Shown here piece after piece: positions 25,692 to 35,293 of a stretch of 64,000 nucleotides of DNA; positions within the stretch are counted from its first letter, which is position 1, and every line of letters begins with the position of its first letter. The DNA is from Melioribacter sp. (lineage in GTDB: Bacteria > Bacteroidota > Ignavibacteria > Ignavibacteriales > Melioribacteraceae). A model generated the notes under the pieces. It worked only from the letters and a program-made list of their open reading frames with translations, ran no database searches and had not been told where the DNA came from. Made by a program: the position numbers and the translations under genes. Where the stretch lies: the NCBI GenBank assembly GCA_003155655.1, contig PMDS01000135.1, forward strand, positions 18,636 to 82,635, written 5' to 3'.

Positions 25692-28559
25692 ATGATTGAA
25701 AGTAAATTAAAAAAGCCGGGTAAGCTCGTAAAGTTTAGAGGGAGAAGGTGTGTAGTTCAGCCTTCTCTTGATACGGATATTATTCTTTTAAAACCATTGG
25801 GAGGTACGGACGAAGAAATAATTGCTTTGTTTGAACCGGTTGTTCAGCATTATGAAAAAATTGAAGACGATCAATTCGAACTGCCTGATGTAACCGATCT
25901 CGATAGTTTTCTTACAGCGAAACTTTTATACGATGCAGCACGACTTTCCTTTAGACAGGTTAGTGGTCCATTCCGTGCAATGGGAAAACTTTCTTTTCGT
26001 CCTAGATCATATCAGCTTGTTCCGTTGATAATGGCATTAAAACAACCTATTACAAAACTTTTAATTGCCGATGATGTTGGAGTTGGCAAAACGATAGAAG
26101 CATTATTGATATTGCGCGAATTAATCGAACGTGGCATAATTAAAAGTTTTGCAATTTTATGCCCGCCTCATTTGTGTGAACAATGGCAAAAGGAATTAGC
26201 TGATAAACTCGATATTGAGGCAGTAATTATTCGTACAAGCACTGTAGCAAGTTTGGAAAGAAAAATCGTTGGTGATGATACATTAAACGTGTTTAATTAT
26301 TACCCGTACCAGGTAATATCAATAGACTATGTAAAAAGCGATAATAAAAAACCCGTATTTCTGAAAGACGCTCCAGAATTAATAATTGTTGATGAAGTTC
26401 ATACTTGTGCAAGACCTCAAAATCAAAGAGACAATCAGCAGCAGAGATTCCATTTATTAAAAGAATTGTCCAATAATAAAGAAAGGCATACGGTATTTCT
26501 TACTGCAACACCTCACAGTGGAAAAGATGAGGAGTTTAAATCGCTCATAAGTCTTCTTAATAGTGAATTTGATTCCTATAATTTGATGGACCTCGCTGTT
26601 TCTGAAAAAAGAAAATTGGCTTCTCACTTTATACAGCGTAAAAGAAAGAGTATTGAAAAATGGCTGGATGAAACTACACCATTCCCGAAAAGAATAACTG
26701 AAGAATTGCCTTATAGACTTTCCGATGAATATCTGGATTTTTACAAAGAAGTATTGAAATTTGCAAGGGGTATAACCGGCGATGGAGTTTCAGATAATAA
26801 AGCGCGCATAAAATACTTTGCGGCATTAACACTTCTTCGCGGAGTAATGAGCAGTCCTTCTGCCGGTTATGAAATGCTGCAAAGGAGAAAAGCTAAATCG
26901 ATTGCTGAAGAAGAAAATGACTTCCAAGATGTAAAAGAAAATCCGGTTCTGGAAAAATGGGACGAACAGACAGATACTGAACAGCTTGAAATAATCGACA
27001 AAGCAAACCTTACAGATTCCGAATGGACTACTTTATATCGTTTATCTCAGAAGATTGACAGCCTCCGGGATATTTCCAAGGATTATAAACTTAAGCGGGT
27101 TGTTGATCAGATTAAAATTTGGGTTAATAACAAACAAAGTCCTATTATTTTTTGCAGGTTCATTGCGACGGCAAATTATATAGCCGATCAATTAAAAACA
27201 CTTTTTCCTGCCGACGTCGATATACGTTCTATCACAAGTGAACTAAGCGACGAAGAACGAAGAGAGAAAATCGATGAAATGGGAAAAAGCAATAAACGAA
27301 TTTTGGTCGCAACTGATTGTTTAAGCGAAGGAATAAACCTACAAGATAAATTTAACGCGGTTCTTCATTATGACTTACCATGGAATCCAAACCGGCTTGA
27401 ACAGCGCGAGGGACGTGTTGACCGCTTCGGACAAATAGGCTGGATTGACAAACATGGCGAATTGCAAAATACTATCGATGTAAAAGTTTTGTTTGGTGAG
27501 GATAACCCTATTGATGTTGTTGTATTAAAAATTATAATTGAAAAAATTCAGAAAATCCAAAATACATCTGGAGTAAGTATTGCTTTGGCAGATGATAACC
27601 GCTCCGTTATCGACCGGGTATTGAAAGAAGTGCTGCTTAATCCCGAGAAAGCACACAATCAATTCAGCAAACAATTGAGAATGGATTTTGGCGCCAGCGA
27701 AGAATTGACTGAACTTGATACAGAGATAACAAACGAAATTGAAATGGCAAGAGATAAGGCCGAAAAAATTCGTTCTATTTTTGCTCATGAAAATATTAAA
27801 CCCGAAGATGTTCAAAAAGATCTACACGAAGTTGATGAAGCAATCGGCGACGTTGCAACACTCGAATCGTTTGTAATATCAGCCGCACAATTGCTGGGGG
27901 CAAGATTAGAGCCGGTAAAGGACGGCTACATTTTCCACAAACAAAATATGGATTCATGGTTATCTGGAATACTTGGCAACGGCGATAAAATTCATATATC
28001 GTTTTTGTCACCCACACCACTTGGATATCGTTACATCGGGCGTAATCACCGTTTTGTTGAACAGCTTTGTCATCGAATTATTGCAAACTCACTGGAAAAA
28101 GAAAGTAAAGGTCCAAAAGCGGCAAGGGCCTCGGTTTTCCGAACAGATGCAGTATCAATTCAGTCCACGCTTATTCAATTCCGTGTACGCAATGTTATAA
28201 GAGAAGTAGGTACACAATATGAAATTGTATCCGAAGAAATGTTTTTGTGGGGATATGAACAAACTATTGACGGAATTAAAACTTTGGAAATTGAGGAATG
28301 TAAAAAACTACTTCACATTGCCAACGCAATCGATATTAGCCAGGAACGGCAGGAAATTTTATTCAATAATGAATTGAAACATTTTCAAGAATTACATCCG
28401 AATTTTATTAGAGTAGTTGAAAAGAGAGCAGCTGAACTTGTTTACGCTCATTCGCGGTTTGCAAAATTTCTTGGCGCTAAAAGATTTGAAGCAGTTACAC
28501 CGGTTTTACCGCCGGATATTTTAGGTGTATATGTATTAATTCCTAATCCTATTATATAA
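25692..28559 (+). CDS. SNF2-family helicase, DrmD-like
   Basis: 955 aa. Motif I DDVGVGKT (about 127), the LCPPHLCEQW block, DEVH (about 234), LTATPHSGK, and the C-terminal helicase motifs ILVATDCLSEGINLQD and PNRLEQREGRVDRFGQ (about 577). The C-terminal third (about 640-955) is a helical and beta region without a recognised catalytic motif. DrmD in class 1 DISARM is such an SNF2 ATPase, adjacent to an adenine methylase, as here. ATG 25692 (MIESKLKKPG) is 10 bp after the preceding stop; an in-frame ATG at 25557 would need a 125-bp overlap and adds nonsense-like sequence. Operon with the genes on both sides (14 bp to the methylase). Confidence 0.88.
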   Translation: MIESKLKKPGKLVKFRGRRCVVQPSLDTDIILLKPLGGTDEEIIALFEPVVQHYEKIEDDQFELPDVTDLDSFLTAKLLYDAARLSFRQVSGPFRAMGKLSFRPRSYQLVPLIMALKQPITKLLIADDVGVGKTIEALLILRELIERGIIKSFAILCPPHLCEQWQKELADKLDIEAVIIRTSTVASLERKIVGDDTLNVFNYYPYQVISIDYVKSDNKKPVFLKDAPELIIVDEVHTCARPQNQRDNQQQRFHLLKELSNNKERHTVFLTATPHSGKDEEFKSLISLLNSEFDSYNLMDLAVSEKRKLASHFIQRKRKSIEKWLDETTPFPKRITEELPYRLSDEYLDFYKEVLKFARGITGDGVSDNKARIKYFAALTLLRGVMSSPSAGYEMLQRRKAKSIAEEENDFQDVKENPVLEKWDEQTDTEQLEIIDKANLTDSEWTTLYRLSQKIDSLRDISKDYKLKRVVDQIKIWVNNKQSPIIFCRFIATANYIADQLKTLFPADVDIRSITSELSDEERREKIDEMGKSNKRILVATDCLSEGINLQDKFNAVLHYDLPWNPNRLEQREGRVDRFGQIGWIDKHGELQNTIDVKVLFGEDNPIDVVVLKIIIEKIQKIQNTSGVSIALADDNRSVIDRVLKEVLLNPEKAHNQFSKQLRMDFGASEELTELDTEITNEIEMARDKAEKIRSIFAHENIKPEDVQKDLHEVDEAIGDVATLESFVISAAQLLGARLEPVKDGYIFHKQNMDSWLSGILGNGDKIHISFLSPTPLGYRYIGRNHRFVEQLCHRIIANSLEKESKGPKAARASVFRTDAVSIQSTLIQFRVRNVIREVGTQYEIVSEEMFLWGYEQTIDGIKTLEIEECKKLLHIANAIDISQERQEILFNNELKHFQELHPNFIRVVEKRAAELVYAHSRFAKFLGAKRFEAVTPVLPPDILGVYVLIPNPII

Positions 28560-28573
28560 GAATAAACGATAAT

Positions 28574-31500
28574 ATGAACTTCCCTTCAATTGAAATACAA
28601 GGTAGTATTCTATCGGCAGATTTACTAAGCAAAATCCGGTCCGAGCAGGCTTCATTTCAACAGGGAAAAGATTTTAATAATGAATTAACTAATGCCAAAC
28701 TAAAAGATGAAATTAGTTTTGCTTGGCAGGAAGCTAAAGGACAGTGGCTAATATTTCAAAGTAAACTTGCCAGGTTAAAAGAGAACCAAACCGGCACAAC
28801 CGAAACCCGCAATTTTTGGATAATTCCTCTACTCACAAATCTTAGTTACAATCTTGCTTTTTCAAGAAGCTCCGATGAACTCAGCGGAAAATTATTTCCT
28901 ATTAACTACCGGGACAGCCAATTGGACGGCTTTCCGTTATACATCGGAAGTTGCTACGAATCATTGGATAGACGCCCTGAAAACAAACAACTCCGTGTAT
29001 CACCTCACGCGATGCTGCAGGAATATCTGAACTACAGCGAACACCTCTACGGAATCGTTACCAACGGAAAACAACTCCGTTTACTGCGCGATGCAAGCCG
29101 CATTACAAGATTAAGTTACATTGAATTTAATCTTGAAAAAATGATGGAAGAGGATCTTTATTCTGATTTTGTATTACTCTTCCGTTTGCTTCATTCTTCA
29201 CGTATGCCTAAAACCATTGATGGCGGATCGGAAAGCATAATTGAAAAATATCACCAGGAAAGTCTTGAAGCCGGAAGTACTATCCGAAGCAAACTTGGTG
29301 ATGCTGTAAAAAATTCGATTAAAAGTTTGGCTAACGGATTTATAAATCATCCCGATAACGCAAATCTAAGAGAAGCAGCAAAAAACAATAAATTGCACAA
29401 CTATGAATATTATCACCATTTACTACGGATAGTTTACCGGCTGCTGTTTTTGTTTGTAATTGAAGAACGCAACCTTGTATTTGCAGAAAGTAAAACGCCG
29501 GAAACAAAACGGTTTAACCAAATCTATTTTAATTACTACAGCTTATTGCGTTTACGAAAGCTTGCAAAAAAACTTCCACCACCGGATGCCGAACGTAATT
29601 ACGATTTATGGCAGGGACTTGTAAGCACTTTCGCTTTATTTGAAAAGAAAGAGATCGGTGAGAAGATGGGCATTATGAGTTTGGAAGGTGAGCTTTTCAG
29701 TTATGACGCGATATGCGGTTCGGAATACGATCTTCATAAATGCAAAATTAGCAATGCGGTTTTGCTGGGTGTTATAAAATCCCTTACATACTTTGAAAAT
29801 GAAAACAAAGTATTGATTTCCGTAAACTACGGTGGATTGGATGTTGAAGAATTCGGTTCAGTGTACGAGGGATTATTGGAATTGAAGCTGAACATTAGCA
29901 AGGTGGAAGGAAGCGAAGATTATAGCTGTAATTTTGATACAAGTACGGAAAGAAGTAAAAGCGGAAGCCATTACACTCCAGAGGAATTGGTTCAGCCGTT
30001 ATTAAAACATTCCCTGGAATATTTAATAGAAGATAGAATAAAAGAACCACACTTGTTTGTTCGTACGGAAGAAACAAAGAATCTTTCTGTTAAAGAGCAG
30101 AAAGTAAATGCGCTTCTCAATTTAAAAGTTTGCGATGTTGCATGCGGAAGCGGACATATTCTATTAAGCGCGGCAAGAAGAATTTCTTTGGAAATTGCGC
30201 GTATACAAAATGACGAAGAACAGCCGAACCCTTTGGCAATTAGAAAAGCAATGAAGGATGTTGTACGCCGATGTATTTATGGTGTTGATAAAAATCCGCT
30301 TGCAGTTGAATTATGCAAAGTTGCTCTATGGCTTGAAGCACACAACCCGGGCGAACCGCTGAATTTTTTGGATCACCATATTAAATGCGGCGATTCCATT
30401 GTTGGACTAGCAAGAAGGGAAGAGCTTGAAAGAGGAATAGCAAATGAAGCATTTAAATTACTGCCCAGTGATGACAAAGAGGTTGTAAAAGCTTTTAGAG
30501 ATAAAAACTTAAAAGAAAGAAAAGATATTGGACAATCTGAATTAAATTTTGAGAAAGTTATTTCTAAAGAGTTAAAAACAATAATTGAAGAATATGATTG
30601 GTTCAAAAAATTACCGGAGAGAACCACAAATGAAGTTGCCGATAAAGGAAAGAAATACAGAAAATATTTGAGATCTGTTGAACACATTCGTTTAAAACAA
30701 ATTGCCGACTTGCAAGTAGCACAATTCTTTATTCCTAAAACCTTGGAAACAAAGAACTATTTAATTACTGATGCGGCTTATAGAGATTTATTATTAAATG
30801 TTTCGACAGGATTGGGAGTGATACAAGATCGTAGAGCTGCCTATGCGGAAACCGTTGCCCTTGAAAAAAAAATCTTTCATTGGTTTTTAGAATTCCCAGA
30901 TGTGTTTGCTGAAGGGGGTTTTGATTGTATTCTTGGAAATCCCCCATATTTGGGAGGAAGCAAGGTATCTGGTTTATTTGGAAATCCTTACCTCAATTTT
31001 TTGCACAGTATTTATTTCCCCACGGGAGGACAAGCTGATTTAGTCTCATACTTTCTCAGAAGGGTTTACAACTTGGTCCGAGATAATGGTTTTTTATCAT
31101 TAATTACTACAAATACAATTTCACAGTCAGAAACTAAGAATGGAGGATTAGATTTACTTCTTCTAGAAAAAGCAAATATACTATATGCGATTTCTTCTAT
31201 GAAGTGGCCGGGGGATGCAAAATTGTTTATATCGCTGTTATCAATTGTAAAAGGGAGTTGGAATAAACCAAGAAACTTAAACAATAGAGAAGTGCAATTT
31301 ATTGGAAGTGATCTAAGTGTCATAAAAACAATCGGAGAACCTTATCGCCTAATTAAAATGCAAAATCTTGTGTTTAAAGGGACAGATTTTGGTGGTGATG
31401 GATTCCTTTTGAGTGATGTTAAAATGAAAAATATAATTGCCTTATCGCCTCACAGTCATGAAGTAATATTTCCGACAATAAATGGAAAGGAAATTAATTC

Positions 31501-32434
31501 AGATCCTCAACAATTACCTTCTAGGTATATAATTAATTTTTTTGATTGGGAATTAAGTAAAGCAAGTATTTATGAAGAAGCATTTAAAATAGTTGAAGAA
31601 AAAGTCAAACCTATTAGAGAAATAAATAAAAGAAAAATATATCGAGACAAATGGTGGCTATATTGCGAGCGTAGAGTGCAGTTATATGAAAAGCTAAAAA
31701 AAATAAAGTATTGTTTCGTTGCTGCAACAACGACTAGATATCTTTCATTCTCAAGGTTAAAAACAAATATCATCTTTTCAAACGCACTTTTTGTATTTAC
31801 AACCGATAGGTTTTTAAATTATGCATTGATTCAAAACACAATTCATAATGAATGGGCTAGAAAGTATAGTTCTTCTCTAAAAAATGATCTTCGATATGCA
31901 CCAACTGATAGTTTTGAAACTTTTCCTTTCCCTCAAAACCCTTTAAAAGAAACTGAAGAAGAACTTGAAAAGATCGGAGAGCAATACCACGAATTCCGTC
32001 GCCAACTTATGCTAAACCTGCAGCTTGGTTTAACAAAAACTTATAATTTGTTCCATACAAAACAATTCACAGTAGCCAATCCGCACTTAACAAAAGCTAG
32101 ATTGCAGATACCTATAGAGCAAGCAATTAAAGAAATAGAAACACTGCGCCAACTCCAAAAACAAATGGATGAGGGAGTTCTTAAAGCTTACGGTTGGACA
32201 GACATAAATTTAGCCCATGACTTTTACGAAGTAGATTACCTGCCTGAAAATGATAGAATCAGATATACAATTTCACCCGAAGCCCGCAAAGAAATATTAA
32301 AACGTTTATTAGAACTAAACCACAAAATCCACGATGAAGAAGTTGCTGCGGGTTTGTGGGATAAAAAAGGAAAGAAGAAAGAAAAAGTAGAAACACCAAA
32401 ACCAAGAGATGAGGGGCAACACGAAATGTTTTAG
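28574..32434 (+). CDS. Large N6-adenine DNA methyltransferase (Eco57I/DrmMI-like)
   Basis: 1286 aa. SAM-binding motif I is VCDVACGSGHILL (about 521) after SGSHYTPEELVQPLL; the catalytic motif IV is NPPY (about 789). A helical N-terminal domain of about 480 residues and a C-terminal target-recognition region (about 860-1170) flank it, a layout typical of type IIG/Eco57I enzymes and of DISARM DrmMI. The N-terminal region has no clear PD-(D/E)XK signature, so cleavage is not assigned. It would mark host DNA so that the two upstream helicases ignore it. Ends with a Lys-rich tail (KKGKKKEKVETPKPRDEG). A GGAGGG at 32433-32438 follows the stop. Confidence 0.88.
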   Translation: MNFPSIEIQGSILSADLLSKIRSEQASFQQGKDFNNELTNAKLKDEISFAWQEAKGQWLIFQSKLARLKENQTGTTETRNFWIIPLLTNLSYNLAFSRSSDELSGKLFPINYRDSQLDGFPLYIGSCYESLDRRPENKQLRVSPHAMLQEYLNYSEHLYGIVTNGKQLRLLRDASRITRLSYIEFNLEKMMEEDLYSDFVLLFRLLHSSRMPKTIDGGSESIIEKYHQESLEAGSTIRSKLGDAVKNSIKSLANGFINHPDNANLREAAKNNKLHNYEYYHHLLRIVYRLLFLFVIEERNLVFAESKTPETKRFNQIYFNYYSLLRLRKLAKKLPPPDAERNYDLWQGLVSTFALFEKKEIGEKMGIMSLEGELFSYDAICGSEYDLHKCKISNAVLLGVIKSLTYFENENKVLISVNYGGLDVEEFGSVYEGLLELKLNISKVEGSEDYSCNFDTSTERSKSGSHYTPEELVQPLLKHSLEYLIEDRIKEPHLFVRTEETKNLSVKEQKVNALLNLKVCDVACGSGHILLSAARRISLEIARIQNDEEQPNPLAIRKAMKDVVRRCIYGVDKNPLAVELCKVALWLEAHNPGEPLNFLDHHIKCGDSIVGLARREELERGIANEAFKLLPSDDKEVVKAFRDKNLKERKDIGQSELNFEKVISKELKTIIEEYDWFKKLPERTTNEVADKGKKYRKYLRSVEHIRLKQIADLQVAQFFIPKTLETKNYLITDAAYRDLLLNVSTGLGVIQDRRAAYAETVALEKKIFHWFLEFPDVFAEGGFDCILGNPPYLGGSKVSGLFGNPYLNFLHSIYFPTGGQADLVSYFLRRVYNLVRDNGFLSLITTNTISQSETKNGGLDLLLLEKANILYAISSMKWPGDAKLFISLLSIVKGSWNKPRNLNNREVQFIGSDLSVIKTIGEPYRLIKMQNLVFKGTDFGGDGFLLSDVKMKNIIALSPHSHEVIFPTINGKEINSDPQQLPSRYIINFFDWELSKASIYEEAFKIVEEKVKPIREINKRKIYRDKWWLYCERRVQLYEKLKKIKYCFVAATTTRYLSFSRLKTNIIFSNALFVFTTDRFLNYALIQNTIHNEWARKYSSSLKNDLRYAPTDSFETFPFPQNPLKETEEELEKIGEQYHEFRRQLMLNLQLGLTKTYNLFHTKQFTVANPHLTKARLQIPIEQAIKEIETLRQLQKQMDEGVLKAYGWTDINLAHDFYEVDYLPENDRIRYTISPEARKEILKRLLELNHKIHDEEVAAGLWDKKGKKKEKVETPKPRDEGQHEMF

Positions 32435-32502
32435 GAGGGAAGGAAATATTAACCTAAGTTATTTAAACAAAAACATAAGTAAGGAATAAGTTTCAATAAA
32501 AC

Positions 32503-35244
32503 ATGGGGACTCAAATGAAAGAAAAAGGTTTTAGCTTTGATTGTCATCAAAATGTGATGATTAATGAAAATCAAAACATTCCTACAGTAGTTTATAAAAA
32601 TAAAAGTAAAAAACTAATTGGTTATGAAGCTTTAGAATTAACTTCTGAGATTGACAAAATTAACAAGAATTTTAAGCTAGATATTGGAAAATATGACAGC
32701 TCCAAGAATGTGGATTACCGGTATCACAAAACAGCGGATGGGGAGTATGCATCATCAATTAAATTATTCGAAATATTTATGGACAAAATCTTAGATGAAG
32801 TTGATAAATCTTTATCTATGATGGGACTTTTACGTCCAAATAGTTTGATGGTTGCTGAACCACTCGCATTATTGAATACAGAGGAGGGGCCTATTGAAGA
32901 TAAAGCATGGTTATCCCTCTATCGTGCAAATATAAAAAAATACTTCAGTGCAAAAGGATTTATAAATATCCAATTTTTACCTGAGCCTTTTGCTGCATTT
33001 CAATACTATAAATACATAAAAAAATTTCCACCTCTTTTTGAAAAAAAGAAATATTATGTATTTGTAATAGATTTTGGCGGTGGAACTTTCGACACATGCG
33101 TTATTGAAACTACTATTGAAGGTGAAATTAATAAAAATGAAAAAAATGCCCGACCAATTGGTGCCTCATCAATCCCTAAAGGAGGTACCAATCTTGACAA
33201 GTTAATTCTCGATGATCTTATCCTAAAAAATAATAAATCAAATAGCGCCGAATTGAAAAGGGCTATTAGATATTGCCGCGATGTTCTAAAGGAGAGGAAA
33301 AAAATAGAGGATGGAGACGTAGGACATCAATGTTTTTATAAAAATTACCTTCATGCTTTAGATACAATTGAAAGTGGTAAAAAAGTATTAACTAATCGTA
33401 TCAGAGATTGGAGCTTAGACAGTGATGATAATGAAACAATTAACTTTTCTCTACCGGATGATTTTTTTAGTCCGAATTCAACTTTAAAAAATTATCGATT
33501 ATCGACTTTTCAATATCGCGACATATTTTGTAATTTTTATGAAAACGAACTAAAAAAAGGTATTAGTAGGACTTTAGATAATTCAGAGCAATATCTATCT
33601 AAAAATATTGATTATATATTGTTATCTGGTGGGTCCTGTCAAATATCATGGTTAAAAGAATTGATAACACGTGATTTTCAACGTGTATTAAATCAAAGTG
33701 AGTTTATTAAACTTAATAATTATAAAGAAGTTGTTTCGGGGGGATTGGCAATAGAAAGTGCTAGAAGGTTTTATACTCCAAATGGGGATTTTGCTGATAC
33801 AACCTATAACACTATAAATCTAATATTAAATCCCAATGATAGAGGATATGAAATACCCACCTACAAATGTGAAACATTAATAACTGACGAAAACACTAAA
33901 GAGGGTGTACTAATCCCTTCAGCAACATTTATGCGAAATATATTTGATAAGAAGATATCATGGAAATTCAGGTTGAAATCAGAACCGAAACATACTTTAG
34001 CACATTATTTTCTAAGAAACACATTGGATATATTTAAAGAATCTGAAATTGATGGTGATAATAAATATGCGGATAATTTATTAAATATAATGAACACCCA
34101 AGTGGACGTTAAAGCTAAAATATTTGATCAACACTGTCGGCTTGAATTGGAAATAAAAGAGGACGGCACTGTGTATCCAGAGTTTATATTTAATAAATTA
34201 AATAGTCCTGACTCTAGAGTAAAACCAAAACCATTTGTAATTGATATGACTTATGGCGATGAAAATATAGACACAAACGCATACCTAGGAATTGATTTTG
34301 GAACATGTAATAGTTCAGTTAGTTATGTGAGCCAAAAAGACATTGCACTCTACGACACCAAGAAAAAATCCTCAATTAACGACACTATGATTACTATTAT
34401 TAAGGAAGGCAATTACCCAATAGCTTATACTTTAGCTCACTATTACAAAGAATCCGAGGAAGAACTGCGAATAAAAAGATTTGCTCGATTCTATGAAAAC
34501 ACACTTACACTCATGCTTTTTGTTATAATTTCGGAACTTCAGGAAGGAAAGAAAAAATATAACATCGAGCTTAGTAAATATATGAGATCTGCCGGGTCAA
34601 TACTAAGTAACATAAAACAATTAATTACTTATATCAATAACGATTGCCATTTCTCAAATCAAATAAAATTAATATTGTCTAAAGAAGTCATTTCAAAATT
34701 AGAAAAGGGAGTTAGTATTATTAATAGTGATAAGCACACATCTCAGAATAATAGTTCCCTCTTGGAGGAAAACTGTACACTATTAATTGATATAATAGAG
34801 AAAATTTTTACTCGATTAAATTTTGGTTTCTTTGAGAACATCAGATCCCAACCATTTTCTCCTCTTTTAGAAGGAGATTTTATAAACGCTCATGGGAATA
34901 GTTTATTTATAGAGAAAATGAAATATAAAGGAAATGAGAACTATGCCAAACAGTTTGCTTTTTTTGTAGATATAGCAAATGGCAAAGCTCTTAACCTGTT
35001 CCCACTAGTCTTATGGGAGAGTTGTAATAAACACTTTGATGCTGACTATGGCCACTGCTATTTCTTTAGTCTTATTCGTAAAAATGACGGAGTAATCGTT
35101 TATAATTCTGCAGATGGATTATGCACAAAAGAAATTAAACCTGGTGAGAAGACCTTCAAATCATTTTATTCCGAACTCGAAAAAAGTTTTGCTGGTGTAA
35201 ATAAAAATAATATTTCTAAAGTTGAGATTTCAGAGGTTATTTAA
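32503..35244 (+). CDS. Hsp70-like protein with apparently permuted nucleotide-binding motifs
   Basis: 913 aa. Hsp70/actin-fold motifs are present in unusual order. Connect 1 is at about 153-166 (IQFLPEPFAAFQYY), phosphate 2 at 186-202 (VFVIDFGGGTFDTCVIE), the adenosine motif at 371-386 (ILLSGGSCQISWLKEL) and connect 2 at about 408-420 (KEVVSGGLAIESAR). Phosphate 1, which should open the protein, lies instead at 594-609 (YLGIDFGTCNSSVSYV). The N-terminus starts where sequence after phosphate 1 would normally be (NIPTVVYKNKSKKLIGYEA). An in-frame stop lies just upstream, so the missing motif is not an annotation error. There is no Hsp70 substrate-binding domain in the usual place. It lies 68 bp after the methylase and may act with the defence genes; function unknown. 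Confidence 0.72.
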   Translation: MGTQMKEKGFSFDCHQNVMINENQNIPTVVYKNKSKKLIGYEALELTSEIDKINKNFKLDIGKYDSSKNVDYRYHKTADGEYASSIKLFEIFMDKILDEVDKSLSMMGLLRPNSLMVAEPLALLNTEEGPIEDKAWLSLYRANIKKYFSAKGFINIQFLPEPFAAFQYYKYIKKFPPLFEKKKYYVFVIDFGGGTFDTCVIETTIEGEINKNEKNARPIGASSIPKGGTNLDKLILDDLILKNNKSNSAELKRAIRYCRDVLKERKKIEDGDVGHQCFYKNYLHALDTIESGKKVLTNRIRDWSLDSDDNETINFSLPDDFFSPNSTLKNYRLSTFQYRDIFCNFYENELKKGISRTLDNSEQYLSKNIDYILLSGGSCQISWLKELITRDFQRVLNQSEFIKLNNYKEVVSGGLAIESARRFYTPNGDFADTTYNTINLILNPNDRGYEIPTYKCETLITDENTKEGVLIPSATFMRNIFDKKISWKFRLKSEPKHTLAHYFLRNTLDIFKESEIDGDNKYADNLLNIMNTQVDVKAKIFDQHCRLELEIKEDGTVYPEFIFNKLNSPDSRVKPKPFVIDMTYGDENIDTNAYLGIDFGTCNSSVSYVSQKDIALYDTKKKSSINDTMITIIKEGNYPIAYTLAHYYKESEEELRIKRFARFYENTLTLMLFVIISELQEGKKKYNIELSKYMRSAGSILSNIKQLITYINNDCHFSNQIKLILSKEVISKLEKGVSIINSDKHTSQNNSSLLEENCTLLIDIIEKIFTRLNFGFFENIRSQPFSPLLEGDFINAHGNSLFIEKMKYKGNENYAKQFAFFVDIANGKALNLFPLVLWESCNKHFDADYGHCYFFSLIRKNDGVIVYNSADGLCTKEIKPGEKTFKSFYSELEKSFAGVNKNNISKVEISEVI

Positions 35245-35293
35245 ATAAATGCTCGATTCAATTAAATTATGCGTTATATGATTTAATAGAAGG

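Noticed and set aside
20483..32434. Druantia or BREX as the name for the helicase-methylase operon
   Set aside because: BREX markers (PglZ, BrxC) are absent. Druantia would explain the large helicase but not the adjacent DrmD-like SNF2 gene as well as DISARM does; kept only as an alternative.
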